Shown here piece after piece: positions 44,440 through 57,007 of a DNA stretch of 64,000 nt. The stretch is from Diplolepis rosae (taxonomy: Eukaryota > Arthropoda > Insecta > Hymenoptera > Diplolepididae). The stretch covers positions 10,044,001-10,108,000 of the forward strand of contig JAPYXD010000680.1 in the NCBI GenBank assembly GCA_030998225.1, in the 5' to 3' direction. A program made the translations under genes and the position numbers. Numbering within the stretch: position 1 is the stretch's first letter; each line of letters starts with the position of its first letter. The notes beneath the pieces were generated by a model. The model had not been told where the DNA came from. It was given only the letters and a program-made list of their open reading frames with translations, and searched no databases.

Positions 44440-44530
44440 AAACAAAATATTATCTATTTGGATGCAAACATGTAGAAACTGGACCAGGTTTTTCACACGA
44501 GCATAGCTTTTTTCTCAAGTATCAAATCTC
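44440..44530. repeat. Rep-F fragment
   Basis: CAAACATGTAGAAACTGGACCA and TTTCTCAAGTATCA match the Rep-F interiors at 15390 and 60555. Confidence 0.55.
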
Positions 44531-45605
44531 CTTAAAATTTGAAAACGCGGATCTTTCAATGTAAGTTGGCTGCTCTGAATGTCGTGAGCTGCAGCCAACT
44601 TCAAAATCCAGTCACTAAACTGCACTTTAACCCTCTCTTGTATCCAATTGTCGTATCGAGAAAGAACATTATAATTTAAATTTACTTGATGCTTACTTCG
44701 AATTAATCCAACTGGATCGTGGAAGGGAACTAGCGACGAATGCAATCAATTGGATGTTTTCGTTTTGAAAGTCCGGATCTGAGAGAGTAGGTAAATTGGA
44801 ATTCTGCGACGAGTGCCTCGCATGAGTAAAAGGGGCCAAAAGGAGAGAAACGGTTAGGAATGAAGAGAGAAGTAGGAACCAGGAATATTTACTGCCATCT
44901 TCTCTCCCACTTACCCACAGATTCACTGCCGGAGTTGTAAACACCTCCTAACTATATAGAGATACTATCTTCCCTTCTCTTCCGTGTTCTCCAACTGCTA
45001 AGCGGCTGTCCTTTCAATGAATAAAAAAATGATTGCTCTACTGAAAGCTTCCTTTCATAAAACCAGACCAGATAGACCTAGATCCATAGATTTCGCTAAA
45101 TTCATAAATTCTAATAAAACAGATACTTTTTCAATATCACGCTTTTTTTAAATCATGAATTTTTTACAATTTCACAAATATATTGATTTTTAGGTGAAAG
45201 GAAGATCTTTCTTATTTATTTAGAATTTTTAAGTTCAAAAATGGTTCTTCATTACGATTGTAAAGCACACATTCTTTCAAAATGGCTCTTACCAAATTAT
45301 ATGAAATTTCATATATAAATCGTACGATTTTAGTGAAAATCGGTTTGGTTTTTGGGGTTCAGAAATCTAAACCTAGCCTCAAAATTTTAAAACAATCTTT
45401 TTTTATGCGTCATATTTGTGTCATTGTTCTTTATCGATATGTGTGGATCCTGACCTTTATAAAAATGCCCCAGTACCAAAATTGAAAATTACGGAGTTTT
45501 ATAGGACACGGTCGGTATCCCTACAAATATGTTTATTTATTAATATTTTTTTTACATTTGTAAATACTTAAGACCAGATAAACCTTCATTACTGCTTTTG
45601 GATAA
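44531..45605. other. Unique DNA, GC-balanced at 44530-45010, then AT-rich
   Basis: 76- and 83-codon minus frames are open in the first part without recognisable motifs. No repeat ends. Confidence 0.35.
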
Positions 45606-46390
45606 AGTTCCGAATAGATCTGACCTCCGATTTCTTTGGAACTACGTATATTTCGTATTTTGATGCACTGATTACGAATGTCATAGTGAAAATTGGCGCA
45701 AATTTGAATTTAATGATGAAAACCATAAAAAAACCCATAAAATCATGTTTTTTCCATTTATTTTCGTAAATAATGGGAATTTAAAAAAATATTTCAAATA
45801 AAAGTTGTAGATCTCATCGAGGTGCACATTTTATGTTGTATTAATTTTTATCGTACAGGTGATAGTTTTCCAGAAAAAGATAGACAATGTTTAGAAGTTG
45901 TAACAGGGTGGAGTCAGTACAGAATACTTTAAGATTACTATTCTGCTTCCTTTATCGTGTTGAAAGTAGCGGGGGGAGGGGGGCATGACTAAGTACTGTA
46001 GCATTGTTGTTCTTTGCATGCACTATTCTGCTTCCTTCATCGTGTGTTGAAAGTGGGGGGAGGGGGGATGACTAAATACTGTAGCATTGTTGTTCTTTGC
46101 ATGCAGAAACCTGTTGTCGCCAGTATATAAATGGTTTTAGAGAAAAAATGTACTGAACATAAAAGATGTATTTTTTTATGCTTTACAATTTTTATTTAAA
46201 ATATTTTTCAAAATTTCCATTATTTACAAAAATAAATGGAAAAAACCATTATTTTATGGGTTTTTTTATGGTTTTCATCATTAAATTCAAATTTGCGCCA
46301 ATTTTCACTATGACATTCGTAATCAGCGCATCAAAATACGTAAGTATACGTAGTTCCAAAGAAAACGGAGGTCAGACCTTTTCAGAACTA
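45606..46390. mobile_element. Foldback element, about 785 bp, with G-rich tandem centre
   Basis: AGATCTGACCTCCG…TTCTTTGGAACTACGTA is mirrored by TACGTAGTTCCAAAGAA…CGGAGGTCAGACC. Pairing continues through ATGACATTCGTAATCAG, AAATTTGCGCCAATTTTC and CCATAAAAAAACCCATAAAAT. The centre is the tandem repeat at 45937. No target duplication is resolved. The 80-codon frame inside is an arm artefact. Confidence 0.78.
45937..46105 (+). repeat. 85-bp tandem repeat, two copies
   Basis: Each unit runs ACTATTCTGCTTCCTT, a G run with GGGGGGAGGGGGG, ATGACTAA, then GCATTGTTGTTCTTTGCATGC. The units differ at a few positions. Confidence 0.85.
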
Positions 46391-46417
46391 GACCCATGCT
46401 TTTTTTAAGTACTAAAG

Positions 46418-46926
46418 TTTAAAATTTCACATATTATTGTTAAAAAATTGAACTTTGGATTTTCAATAGTATTTTTTTGAATTAAAAAGAAAAATATACA
46501 TCTTATGAAATAACGTCAGGGTTCAAACTTGTAGATCTTTATGTAGTAAACAATTTTGTATCAACTTTTTTTCGTATTTCGTATAATTTAACTGAAAAAT
46601 GGAATTTAGATATTGACTTTTTTCAAGTTTTAATATGCTGTAACTTTCCGAATTTTAGTTCAATAAAAAAATGTTATCAAGATAATTAGTAGAGATTCGT
46701 GAACACTATCAGAAAACAGTATTGGAATTTTGCATTTTTTTGAAAACAAAAAATGCTTTTATTTCCACAATTTTGGTCGGATGTGGCTGGTTAACGAACT
46801 TATCCTTGCACTTTCGTAAAAATCACTTTTTCGGACTCTGGGGGCTCAAAACGTAAAGATTTGATGAACATTTCGAAAGTCATTTTTCACATAAAACTAA
46901 TACTCTCTCAAGTGATGAGAATGTAA
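46418..46926 (+). mobile_element. Rep-A copy 5, 5' truncated
   Basis: It begins mid-body (TTTCACATATTATTGTTAAAAAATTGAA) right after the preceding foldback and runs to the Rep-A end GATGAGAATGT. The usual (CAGA)n tract has been deleted. Confidence 0.75.
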
Positions 46927-47031
46927 AAAACAAATTCAGAAAGAGTACACCGAAAAATTTTTTTTTCCGAGAGTCAACTATCACCCATAATTAAGTCTAA
47001 CCTAGTTGAAATAACACGGATTCCCGTTTAA

Positions 47032-47746
47032 GGGGGGTTTTTCTACCTTGTGCGGCCGAAAAAACATGCTTTTTTTGAAAACTTTTTTTTGAGAAGTTTT
47101 TTGAGATAAACACTGGAAATTTTTTTCAGTTGTAGGTACATGTTTATTGTACAAGTACAAAAAGTTTAAAGTTAAAATATGCAGGGGGGGGGGGGGGGTC
47201 ATCGAGCAATGGCGACGCGCCGGACGAATTTTCCCTACTCGCGGAAGTCCTGCCGCTGTTTGAAATGACCTGAAGCACAAAAATGAAATTTTTTATTGTT
47301 CTTTATCCTTTTGTCTATGGCTGGAACTAGGATTTTGAAAAAAAAAATGAAAAATGAAGGAGCAATGCGATGTTAACTAAAAAACTCAATTTTCACCTAC
47401 TTTTTTCAATACAAATTTTCATGTTTAATGAAAAAATATTAATATTTTTTTAAGATTCTAGTTCGAGCTATAGCTAAGCCCTTGATAAATGACTGTTAAA
47501 AATTTCGTGGCTATTGCTCAACTCGTCTGGCTTAAATCACTTCCGCAAGGCCAAAAAATATAGTTTTGAGAAAAACGCGTTCAAAGTTTTGCTTCTGTAT
47601 AAAGTGAAAAAAAACTGTTTGTACTTGTACAATAAACTTGTACCTACAACTGAAAAAAAATTTCAAGTGCTTATCTTAAATACGTTCCCCAAAAAAAATT
47701 TCTAAAAAAAACACGTTTTTTTGGCCGAACAAAGTAGAAACCCCCC
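47032..47746. mobile_element. TTAA foldback element with GGGGGGTTT ends, 715 bp
   Basis: TTAA (47028-47031, 47747-47750) brackets GGGGGGTTTTTCTACCTTG and its mirror (CAAAGTAGAAACCCCCC). Arms share CAGTTGTAGGTACA / TGTACCTACAACTG and TGTACAAGTACAAA / TTTGTACTTGTACA. A 15-base G run lies at 47184-47198. Frames of 92 and 63 codons sit in the arms and are artefacts. Confidence 0.83.
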
Positions 47747-47750
47747 TTAA

Positions 47751-48316
47751 GATAATCACGTACATACAGTTGAACAAACTAATATAAACCTTGTTACAGA
47801 GAAACAAAGAATTCTAGTTCTATTAATAATTAAATTCAATTAATATTGCTATGCTGTTATTACGAATCTCCTCTGTAAACAGAATATCTTCTGTATTTAT
47901 TACTTTTTCACTCTGTAGACAAAAATTTATTTTTGTCAATATTTCTTTGAGACCCACTTTTATCAATATAAATTTTGCTTTAGTAGATCATAAACGTAAA
48001 GTTGTTTTTTGGTTACGTTTAATACATGCGCCTGAAAGGATCTGTCCGTCAAATCAACTTGCTTTCTTTGTTTTTCTTACTAAACTTGAACTTTGTCATT
48101 TCAACTAGGATTGCAAAGTTGGCGCCTGTCCTAACTAGGCAAAATAGTATACGGGTACAAGGAATTTTTTTCGGTGTATTAGTTAAGATCTATTTGCATA
48201 TACAAATTTATTACTTCAAAATGAGAATACTTCTGATAATACTACCAGAAAGGATAGCAAAACCTATGGAGTTTTGAGATAATAACATGGTCCGAAACTA
48301 ATCTATTCCTCAAATA
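47751..48316. other. AT-rich DNA, no gene recognised
   Basis: Two overlapping + strand frames (85 and 83 codons) are AT-driven and carry no motif. Confidence 0.35.
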
Positions 48317-48318
48317 TA

Positions 48319-48760
48319 CACTGTAAAAAATTTATCGGAAATTTTTCCGAAAATAGTCGGACAGCTTAAAATACAAATGGGCCGTAAATTTTTCCAAAGA
48401 TATAGTCGGAAATATTTCCGACATAGAACTAGAAATAGTTCCTACTGTTTGGTCTCAGAAATATCCAGTTTATTAGGAGAGAAAGATATATTTCATAATT
48501 TAAGTGGAAAAAGATCCAAAGAAAGTGAACAAATTACCTTTTTTGTAGACAAATTTTCTACAACTTAGGAGATTTGTGAAATGTTCTCACCTTTTCTGAT
48601 ATATTTCCTAATAGTTCGTAAAAAAGTCCGAAAATTCGGTCAATTTCCCTTAAATCTATGAAATATTTCCACTGTCTGTAGGAAAATCTATGCTTACTAA
48701 AGGATTTAGGAGAAATTTCCTAATACGCAGTAGGAAAGTTTACAGATATTTTTTACAGTG
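48319..48760. mobile_element. CACTG MITE with TTTCCGA/TCGGAAA words, 442 bp, TA target duplication
   Basis: CACTGTAAAAAATTTATCGG at the left and AGATATTTTTTACAGTG at the right; TA on both flanks (48317-48318, 48761-48762). The interior repeats GGAAATTTTTCCGA and TAGTCGGA. Related copies occur at 53632 and 54192. Confidence 0.8.
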
Positions 48761-48762
48761 TA

Positions 48763-51385
48763 GATAATGTATTAATTATACTCTGCTGCCTTTATAAATG
48801 CCATTAGTACCCAACTTTTCTTTCTCTTTAATATCAGTTTATTTTTTCCTGGTGTATTATTTTCCTCCCATATATATGTAAAAGAAATTATTCATAGAGA
48901 TCGTCACTAATGACCTTGTTGTACATGCGACGTTAAATAAACTTAAAAAAAACATGGTTCGAATATTCCACAACAAAGCGGATTTTCCTTCCCTCGTCAT
49001 TTATAAATTAATTTTTTCTTAATTAGATATCTCGGACCTTAAACACTTTCTTGATTCCAATGAACTATACTTTTAAAAAAATAAAGATTTTTCGTCACTC
49101 CCCTTTCAGATTACCTTCTTTCCAAACCGAATACCTAATTATAAATCTATTCCACAGCCGAGCTAAACAAATACCTCGAAACATCCTTCATTATCTTCCC
49201 AGCCTATCTACTGCTATCATAAATGCGATTAATAATCAAAGCAGCATTTTATTACATCGAATCGTCCCCATCCCGTCATTCGATTTTTACTCATCAAGCG
49301 TTTAATCCTCGCCGAGATAAATTACACGAAATGCAAAATAATGTTATACATCCTCAAACGACTTCAAAGCGTAAAATCAATTACTCTCTTTTCCTGCAAT
49401 TTAATTTACTTTTTATACCGAAACTCACTCTACCAGTTCTTCGATTTAACTCAGCTCGATAAGAGTCTCTGAATTCCTTTTTTTCCCTTTTTTTCCACCT
49501 TTTAGTGTGAAAAGGAAAAAAACATTGATGTACGCCGTCAGAAATACAGAATGGCGGCGGCGTCGTCGGCGGATGGGCTGAAACGCTTGATACCCTCGCG
49601 GCTGTAGACGTGGAGACGTAGAGATGTAGAATGAGAGAGACAAATAGAAGGAGAAGGTGAAACCCACTAAATCAATACTCTGCCATCGCTCCAACTCTGG
49701 CTCATCCCCCTCGTCCCCAGTCCCCCGTTCCGCCCCTATTCCTCTCACCCTCAGGATTTCTCTCTTCCTTTAACCCTCACGATTTCTCTCTCTTCCTCTC
49801 TCACTCTTGTGCTGAATCTCTTCAAGTCTCTTTTTCACTCTGTCGCTGTTTCTCCCTCGATCTTCTCGTTCGTAGCTCGTGGTGTAGGCATGCCACCCTT
49901 CGTTCCACCCCCGTCACGCTCTCGAGCGAAACTTCTCTGGCTTCGCTTCCATGGGCTACTCCCGCAGAGAACTTACTACTAGAGCTGGATTCACCTATAC
50001 AATCCTATATACCTAACCACTTTTGAGACGTCGACGATGCACAGGAAATGCGATCTGCAGTACTCACACCAAGCTTGTATACTTAGGTATGCTTTTTTTC
50101 CTCGCCCTTTTTTCTTTTTTTTTTTCTCAAGAAAACGCGTAAGAAACGACTTCGTTCTTGGAATCTGGTATCCAAGGAAGTTTAGGAGGCCAGAAATCGT
50201 CTTCGGTGCGATAAACAGGGAGACAGTTACATTTTATTTGTTTTTTTGTTTTGTTTTTAACTGAAGAAGGGAAGTTGAAATGATAGACTATTTCGCTAGT
50301 CGTTGGAACTTTAGTTTCTTGGGGTGAAAAAAAACTGGGATTACTAGTTACATTATAGTAGAGGGAGAAACTTTTTATAGCAATAGATGTTTTATTTTAT
50401 ATTGATAATTTTAAAAAATATTAGGAATTTAGGAAAAATCGAGGTGCAATGGTAATTATTCCTAGAGGACTGGAAATAGTTCGCAGTCAAAATACTAAAA
50501 ATTCTTATCAACGTACAATTCAAAAAAAAAGTTTCCATACTTTCTTACGTAAAAAATTTGTTCGTGGATTTTTTATGAACAAATTAATTTTTTTGATAAT
50601 AATAAAAATTATTTTTTTGATAATTTATATATAATCATAAAACTCATTACAGTATTCATATGTTGTGAGTATAAAGCGATCATAAAACAATGAATAATCA
50701 CTTTTTGATAATAACGTTCTCGATAAAGTAGACAGTAATAAAGTATTAGTAGAAGTTGCGCTCGACGCCGTTGATCGAAGATCGTCATTCCACGCACATC
50801 ACTTTACAAAAAAATTCATAATTCCCGCATTTTTCGAGTGCGCACCTTAATTATATATCTAAAATTTGCGTAGTACTTAGGGCTATCACTATGAATTTTT
50901 TCAGATTTTTCAAAAATCGAGTTTCTTCAAAAAATCAATTTGTTTAAAAAAAAAAAATTTTTTTAATTAAATTTGGGGTAAAAATTTTTCCAAAAAATGC
51001 GTTTGTGTAAACGTTTGTGTAATTTTTTTCAGAATTTTTCCTAGTTTCAGCTTTTAAATAATTGAAAAAGAACTAAAACATTTTTTTTTGTTCATCCCAT
51101 ACATTTTTAAATAGTGCATGAAAAAATCTCAAATTTTGGGTTTCTTTATTATTTATGTTAGTCTACCTATCCTTAAAATTTCAAGTAAATCAGAAACATG
51201 GAGTCCTGAACCCGTCCGATTTGGCATGGAACACACCCTATAGTAAATTATCATATAGTTCATCTTAAGTTCAGTATTTTGCTGTTGAAAATTCTCATTA
51301 TGACAGGTTTTTCCCTAAATTGAAACATAGTTTAGCAAAAATTGTAAACTTGGATTTCTTTGTGTAGAATTAAAATTTGCTCGTA
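48763..51385. other. AT-rich DNA with a GC-richer island at 49440-50240
   Basis: The island has CpG-rich and CT-rich stretches and short frames on both strands, including an 18-codon frame at 49551 starting MAAASSADGLKRL. A promoter or a 5' untranslated exon is possible, but no TATA/Inr arrangement is convincing. Flanks show no repeat boundaries. Confidence 0.35.
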
Positions 51386-51389
51386 TAGT

Positions 51390-51785
51390 TTCAAGTTTAT
51401 TTCTCGTAATTCGACACTGAAGCAGAAATCAATTTTATAATATTGTAAATGTGAATCTGGATAAAAATTGAATTTTCGATTTTCAATAGTATTTTTTTTT
51501 TTATTTTTTTTTATTGTATTAAAATGAAAAATGTACATCTTGCAGAAGAATGTTACAATTCAAATTTCTAGATCTTTTTGTAGTAAAAATTTTTGTATGA
51601 TAACGTTTTTTCGTATCACGAATAATTTAAGGGAAGAGTGGAATTTAGATATTGACTTTTTTCAAGTTTTAACGTACTGTAACTTTCCAAATTTTGGTTT
51701 TATTTAAATATGTTATCAAGGTAATTAATAGAGATTTTTTATCACTGTCAGAAACCTATATTGCAATCTTTTGTTTTTTTGCCTT
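51390..51785 (+). mobile_element. Degenerate Rep-A body fragment
   Basis: GTTTATTTCTCGTAATTCGACACTGAAGC, TTTTCGATTTTCAATAG and ACGTTTTTTCGTATCACGAATAATTTAA follow Rep-A order with internal deletions. Both ends are missing. Confidence 0.6.
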
Positions 51786-53220
51786 TTTTAATCCATATTT
51801 ACTTGAAATTATTTATGCATCTTATTCAAAATAGAAAAACTATCCAGTGCCTTTTCAGCGCCCTATTTTAAATGTGGCTAAACAGGGCAATTAATAAAAA
51901 ATCTTTTTCCCCAAATTTTAAATTTCTTTGAATCAAGAACACTTTTTTCAATTAAATAACATTTACTCTTTTGCCATACATAAAAAAATCTTTTCTTAAT
52001 TCAAAAAAACTGCTTCAACTGTGAAATCTTGATTTGTTTCTCAATCTATCTTTGCTTTTTAATCCCCCCTCCTTCTTTCTCTATATTCCGTTAATTTCAT
52101 TCATTTTCACTCAACATCTAAAAACCCCACCTCGAGCTTTCTCTCGCATGAAAAGAGCTTCTACTTACTTATTCTACTTAAACTCTTTCCAACTCAAACC
52201 AGTACCAATTATCTACAATTTGACATCCACGAAGTCCCCACAAGACTGTCGCCTAGCCAATCAGGAAATTAGGTCAGAACGTCGTGGCACATATGCTCCT
52301 CTCAGTTACCAGCTCTGGTTCCAAATCTACGATCGTGAGACATGCTTGATGTCAAAGGAAGGAAGAAAGGGTCAGACAGAAGGGGTTGAGTTAGAGGGGA
52401 ACAAAACAGGGGCGGATAAGTCTTTGATCGGACAATTAAGGGGGCAGTCAGAAGCACGATACTGGTACTAGTATAGTGTGACGTTGCACATGGGTGGCTG
52501 CAACGTGCTGAAGCTTTCGATTAGTAAATAAGAGAGACAACTTCTTCCCCCTTTTTTTCTCCTTTCTTCCTTCCTTCTTCTTTCTTCTCTTCTCTTCCTA
52601 AAGGGAGAATCAAGTCTTACAGAGGGAGTCCAATTACACGGATGGCGGCTTCTGCTTTGTTTCACGGCCGCTGGCCCTTGCTGCAACCTTTCCTTCTCCA
52701 TGGACTTCCGCTGCCTAGTTTACGATCTTGACGATACCAAGAACCGCTACCTATGTTCTCTTAATTTTTTGCACTCAGTGCCCTCGTTACCATTAACGCT
52801 TCTCCCAAAATCTAACCCTTTTCTCATTTCATCTAGCTTTTTGGATCTGGAACAGGAATTTTTGTTCGTCGTAGACCGAAAGTTAACCTTGTCGATGTCA
52901 TTTTGCATGCGGAAAGTTGATTTTCCCGTATTGGTGCGGTAAAATTCTAAGTGTGCGGAAAATTAAAAGAAAGTTGAAATTTTACCGCATTAGTGCGAAA
53001 AAATCACCTTTTTGAACGCAAAGCGATGTCGACTCGGCCAACTTTTTGTATAAAGCGAGCAAAAAATATTGTTCGTATCACGTGCGGAACGAATTTAAAA
53101 CGCGAGCTAGTCGCGACTCGCTCTTGCGTTAAAATACGCCTTTCCGCACTTGATACAAAATATACTATTTTGCCCTCTCAAGAACATTATTTTAGGGCAT
53201 CATTTCATCTTTTATCTACA
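51786..53220. other. Unique DNA with GC-richer island at 52060-53200
   Basis: A 145-codon + frame (52034-52471) opens in a pyrimidine-rich stretch. A 77-codon minus frame follows. No domain is recognised. 53030-53170 contains CGTATCACGTGCGGAAC / TTTCCGCACTTGATAC as an inverted pair, possibly a small Rep-B-like element. Confidence 0.35.
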
Positions 53221-53329
53221 TAGAAAAACTAGCTATTATATTCACCCAGACTGGTGTAGATTCTACATTTCACCTCAAGTTTTACACCAGAATCAGAGTA
53301 AATACACTTATAGAAATTTCATTTGATAT

Positions 53330-53625
53330 TGTTAATAAAATTGACTTTAGGGTCTAGAAATAATAAGTCAGAAGGCTTAGATTCATTTAAACGTTTCGAC
53401 TCTGATCAGAGTCCTCATCAGTGATCTTTATTTTTAAAATATCAACAAAAAGTAGCTAAAATATTGCACATGTGAGCCCTATTTTAAAGTTAACTTTGCC
53501 AATGTGAGAACAAAAATAATAAAACATGAGAACGCTTACATAGAATTATACAGAAAAACTTCGATGAAATATATGAAGCCAATTATTAACATGATGTGAA
53601 ATTTATTATTTGAGGGTCGATACAA
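53330..53625 (-). repeat. Rep-G copy with hammerhead-like core
   Basis: It shares TTAGGGTCTAGAAATAATAA with 57270, GTGAGCCCTATTTT with 57600, and AACATGAGAA….ACATA.AATTATA.AGAAAAACTTCGAT with 58645-58695. No reverse transcriptase frame is present, so it is a non-autonomous fragment or solo terminal repeat. Confidence 0.55.
53391..53424 (-). ncRNA. Hammerhead-ribozyme-like core, best match in the window
   Basis: On the minus strand: CACTGATGAG, a 7-bp stem II hairpin GACTCTGATCAGAGTC, then GAAACGTT. All invariant core bases (CUGAUGA and GAAA) are present. One G is unpaired next to stem II, consistent with loss of one C before GAAAC (other copies read CCGAAAC). GTT after GAAAC can be the NUH cleavage triplet if stem III is only two pairs, as in Penelope-type ribozymes. 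Stem I complementarity is weak here, so monomeric self-cleavage is doubtful. Confidence 0.5.
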
Positions 53626-53631
53626 ATTCTA

Positions 53632-53893
53632 CAGTGTAAAAAATTTCGAGAAATTTCCTTACAATTTCTTAGGCATTATTCCACGTTTTTCTTTGGGAAA
53701 AACATTTTCACCAACATTTTAGGGAATTTCTCTGAAACGTCTGAAAATTTACTAAACATCTTGGGTAAGTTTCCTAAAATTTAGGGAATTTAGGAAATTT
53801 CTCCTAAAAAATGTTTGAGAAATTTCGGAAACCTTGCGGAAATTAGCGTCCTGAAATTTTAGAGAAAATTGCCAAAGAAATTTGTTACGGTGT
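53632..53893. repeat. CACTG-type MITE remnant
   Basis: AGTGTAAAAAATTTCGAGAAATTTCC at the left with TTAGGGAATTT, GGAAACCTTGCGGAAATTAGCG and an eroded right end near TTGTTACGGTG. A sister is at 54192. Confidence 0.5.
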
Positions 53894-54191
53894 TATTAAG
53901 TATACCTATTTATAAATATTATTGAGTTTCATGTACATTTGTGTATGAAATTTAATATCTTTATATATTATGCATAAAAAAATAGACTGGTGTATTGAAC
54001 GTGAGGTATTCAATTTAATATATTAAAATTAACAACTCGCATGATTTGATTTTACGCAATTATAAAGTTATTTTTGCAGTGAATCTCGGATATGAATGAT
54101 AAAGTAGATTATTTCCTTGCATACAGATGCAAATCGATTTTCGAATTATTTATATTATTTAAGTATTTAAAAAATTAATTAACTTAATCTA

Positions 54192-54402
54192 CACTGTGAA
54201 AAACATCGAGAAATTTCCCTACATTTTCTTAAGGATTATTCCACATTTTTCTTTGGGAAAATCATTTCTACCTACATTTTAGGGAATTTAGGGAGTTTCG
54301 GGGATTTTTTCTAACAAATGTTTGAGAAAATTCCGGAAACCTTGCGGAAATTAGCGACCCAAAATTTTAGAGAAAATTGACGGAGAAATTTTTCACATTC
54401 TA
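54192..54402. repeat. CACTG-type MITE remnant, sister copy
   Basis: CACTGTGAAAAACATCGAGAAATTTCC, the same interior as the copy at 53632 (GGAAACCTTGCGGAAATTAGCG), and a degraded right end TTTTTCACA. Confidence 0.55.
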
Positions 54403-55090
54403 TAAGCACCTGTGCACGTCATTAATTTTCATATTTTGAGTAATTTTCCGCTCAAGTCTACCTCTATATGTCACATTTTTGACAAAATTAACAAACAAAT
54501 TGGGTAATATTGATGATTAAATTGATTTGAAATATTATCAACCAGATTTAATGATTTACGGATTATCAAAGAATGTAGGAAATATTCTGTTTTCTCGACA
54601 CTTTGGTGCAGAATAAAATTCATAATTACGTATATTAAGCTTTATATACTGTATATGAAGATGTCTTCAATGTGTAATTTTATATTAAATTTAATACAAA
54701 TTTTTTAACTCTTCTCATTGTTCTGCGATTCAACCTCAAAGTCACAAAAATAAAAGTTTTTTCACTTTATATACATACTTGGAAAACAGCTTCTCTATAA
54801 ACATAACATATTTGTGGATAAAATTACGAAATACCTGTTAAATTTACAGAAAAAGGAATTATCTTCGAAATTTTAATTCAACTGGCATTTCTCTTATATT
54901 TACAAAAAAGCAGTGAATCGTACTGAAATAATAAGTGCATAAATCTATCCTTTTCTAATGGTCTAGTTTGTATCACACCTTAATATTGGCCGATTTTTAG
55001 ACTCAAATTAAGACTTTTGTTTTTTACAGTATATCGATTAAAATAGTTATCACGCGATTTAACTGTTTTCAACAGAATTAATAAAATGCA
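54403..55090. other. AT-rich DNA, nothing recognised
   Basis: No frames, repeats or splice motifs of note. Confidence 0.5.
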
Positions 55091-55091
55091 A

Positions 55092-56084
55092 AATCATCAT
55101 GGATGAGAAGGTATTGGTTTTATGTGAAAAATGACTTGAAATTTTCATCAAATCTTTACGTTTTGAAACCCCCTGAGTCAGAAAAAATGGTTTTTACGAA
55201 AGTGTCTGTCTGTCTGTCTGTCTGTAGGTCGTGTGCGGCATAACTCTCGATAGAATAATAATAATAGAATAGAATATAATAGAATTAACCAGCAACATCC
55301 AATCAAAATTGAGGGATTGAGCACTACTTTTGTGTTTTTGAAAATAATTTTTTGAAAAAATAAAAAATTTCAATACTGGTTTTTGATAGCGCTCATAAAT
55401 CTCTACAAATTATCCTGATAACATTTTTTGATTAAATCAAAATTAGAAATGTTACAGCATATTCAAATTCGAAAAAAGTCAATATCAAAATTCCATTTTC
55501 CAGTTAAATTATACGAGATACGAAAAAACGTTATGATACAATATTATTTTCTACATAAAGTCCTACAAATTTGAATTGTAACATTTTTTCATAAGATGCA
55601 TATTTTTCTTTTTAATTAAAAAAAAAACTATTGAAAATCAAAAATTCAATTTTTTAACAATAATATGTGAAATAAGAAAAAAAATTAAGAATACAAAGTT
55701 GTTAGTTTCAAAAAGATCTACAAATTTTGTCTCACACAGTTTCTGAAAAAACATATATTTTTCGTTTCAATTCCAAAAAATACGATTAAAATTCAAAAAT
55801 TCCATTTTTTTCACCAAAATATGTGAGATACGAAATAAGCGTTGTTCTGCAAAATCGTTTCCTTAAATAAAGTCTACGATTGTTTTTCCTTTTTGAGATA
55901 TTTGGAAGAAAATAAATTTATCAATAATCATGTAACACAAGACCGAGCGCGAAGCGCGACGTTCAAAAATTCCGGAGCGCGCAGCGCGACGATCGAATCG
56001 CGCGCCCTAGGCGCGCTCAAACTTGCGAGCGCAGCGAGCTGCGCGCCAAGCGCGCAATGAGAATGTGCCCGCGAAACGGGCAGA
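55092..56084 (-). mobile_element. Rep-A copy 6, internally deleted
   Basis: It has the right-end hairpin (ATCATCATGGATGAGAAGG), (CTGT)n at 55205-55225, the AT-rich body, and the full hairpin island at 55940-56084 (CGCGAAGCGCG, GCGCGCCCTAGGCGCGC, GCGAAACGGGC). Compared with copies at 8683 and 22648, it lacks about 150-200 bp of body near 55815 and the segment with the TTAAGGC hairpin near 55935. Confidence 0.83.
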
Positions 56085-57005
56085 TTTTTTTCTATACATC
56101 TGTAGTTTTTCGACCCAATTTTACGTACCGCTTTTATGTTACAATAAAAATGTGTCAGTTTTACTCGTTTTCTCTAAGGATGATTGCTTGGAAAGTAATA
56201 AAAACGCTATAAGTGCATTGTTTTCGCAAATGAAATACATAATTTATTGACAGTTTCATTGGAATTCCAATCAAGTTTTCAGTCATGATCCACTTGTGGG
56301 GTTTATTAGCAATTTTTTTTGCATGCTCTAAACTGAAATCGATGTTTAAGATCGTTTTGGCTGGTGGTACTCTTCCTCAAGAAATCCATTAATATTAATT
56401 TTCTACGTAACAACTACCTGCCACATCTTGCATTAATTAATCTGTGGATTTTCTTGTTTGAACAAAAACTTGATTTATCGACACCGACTAAATATTTCAT
56501 TTTCTTGGCATAAATAACACAATCCTACAGTGAATAATAATCCTTGTAATACATGCGACCTATAAAAAAACCCGTAAATTGCTAATTTACATTAAAATTG
56601 TAACTTACGTGTCAGGAATTTAAAATTAAATTGGGAAGAAAGAAATTTTAATTTGACGCTTGAAAAATGCACATGTGAGAAGAATAGTGCATTCAGAAAT
56701 GAATTTTTCGATTAAAATTGTTCATAGATTGCGTTATAATATATATCATACTTTAAATGTTGACTAACAATAATAAATAATATTATATATAGTATATTAA
56801 TTTGAAAGCGTATAACATAAGTGTAACACGATGGTAATACTAATCAGGACACTACTGCCAAGTGCAAGAAAAACGATTAATATTTATGTCGTAACGCACT
56901 CTTTATCGCACGTACCAATTATGTCACGCTTGAGCCCCACTTGTGAACCTCTCGTCTTTAATTATTTGCGAATTAATGTAAGGATATAATCAAGAAATAA
57001 ATTAA
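56085..57005. other. AT-rich DNA, no gene recognised
   Basis: No repeat ends or convincing frames. Confidence 0.4.
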
Positions 57006-57007
57006 TA

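Noticed and set aside
52034..52471. 145-codon frame
   Set aside because: Pyrimidine-rich beginning, no domain, no splice signals; insufficient evidence for a gene.
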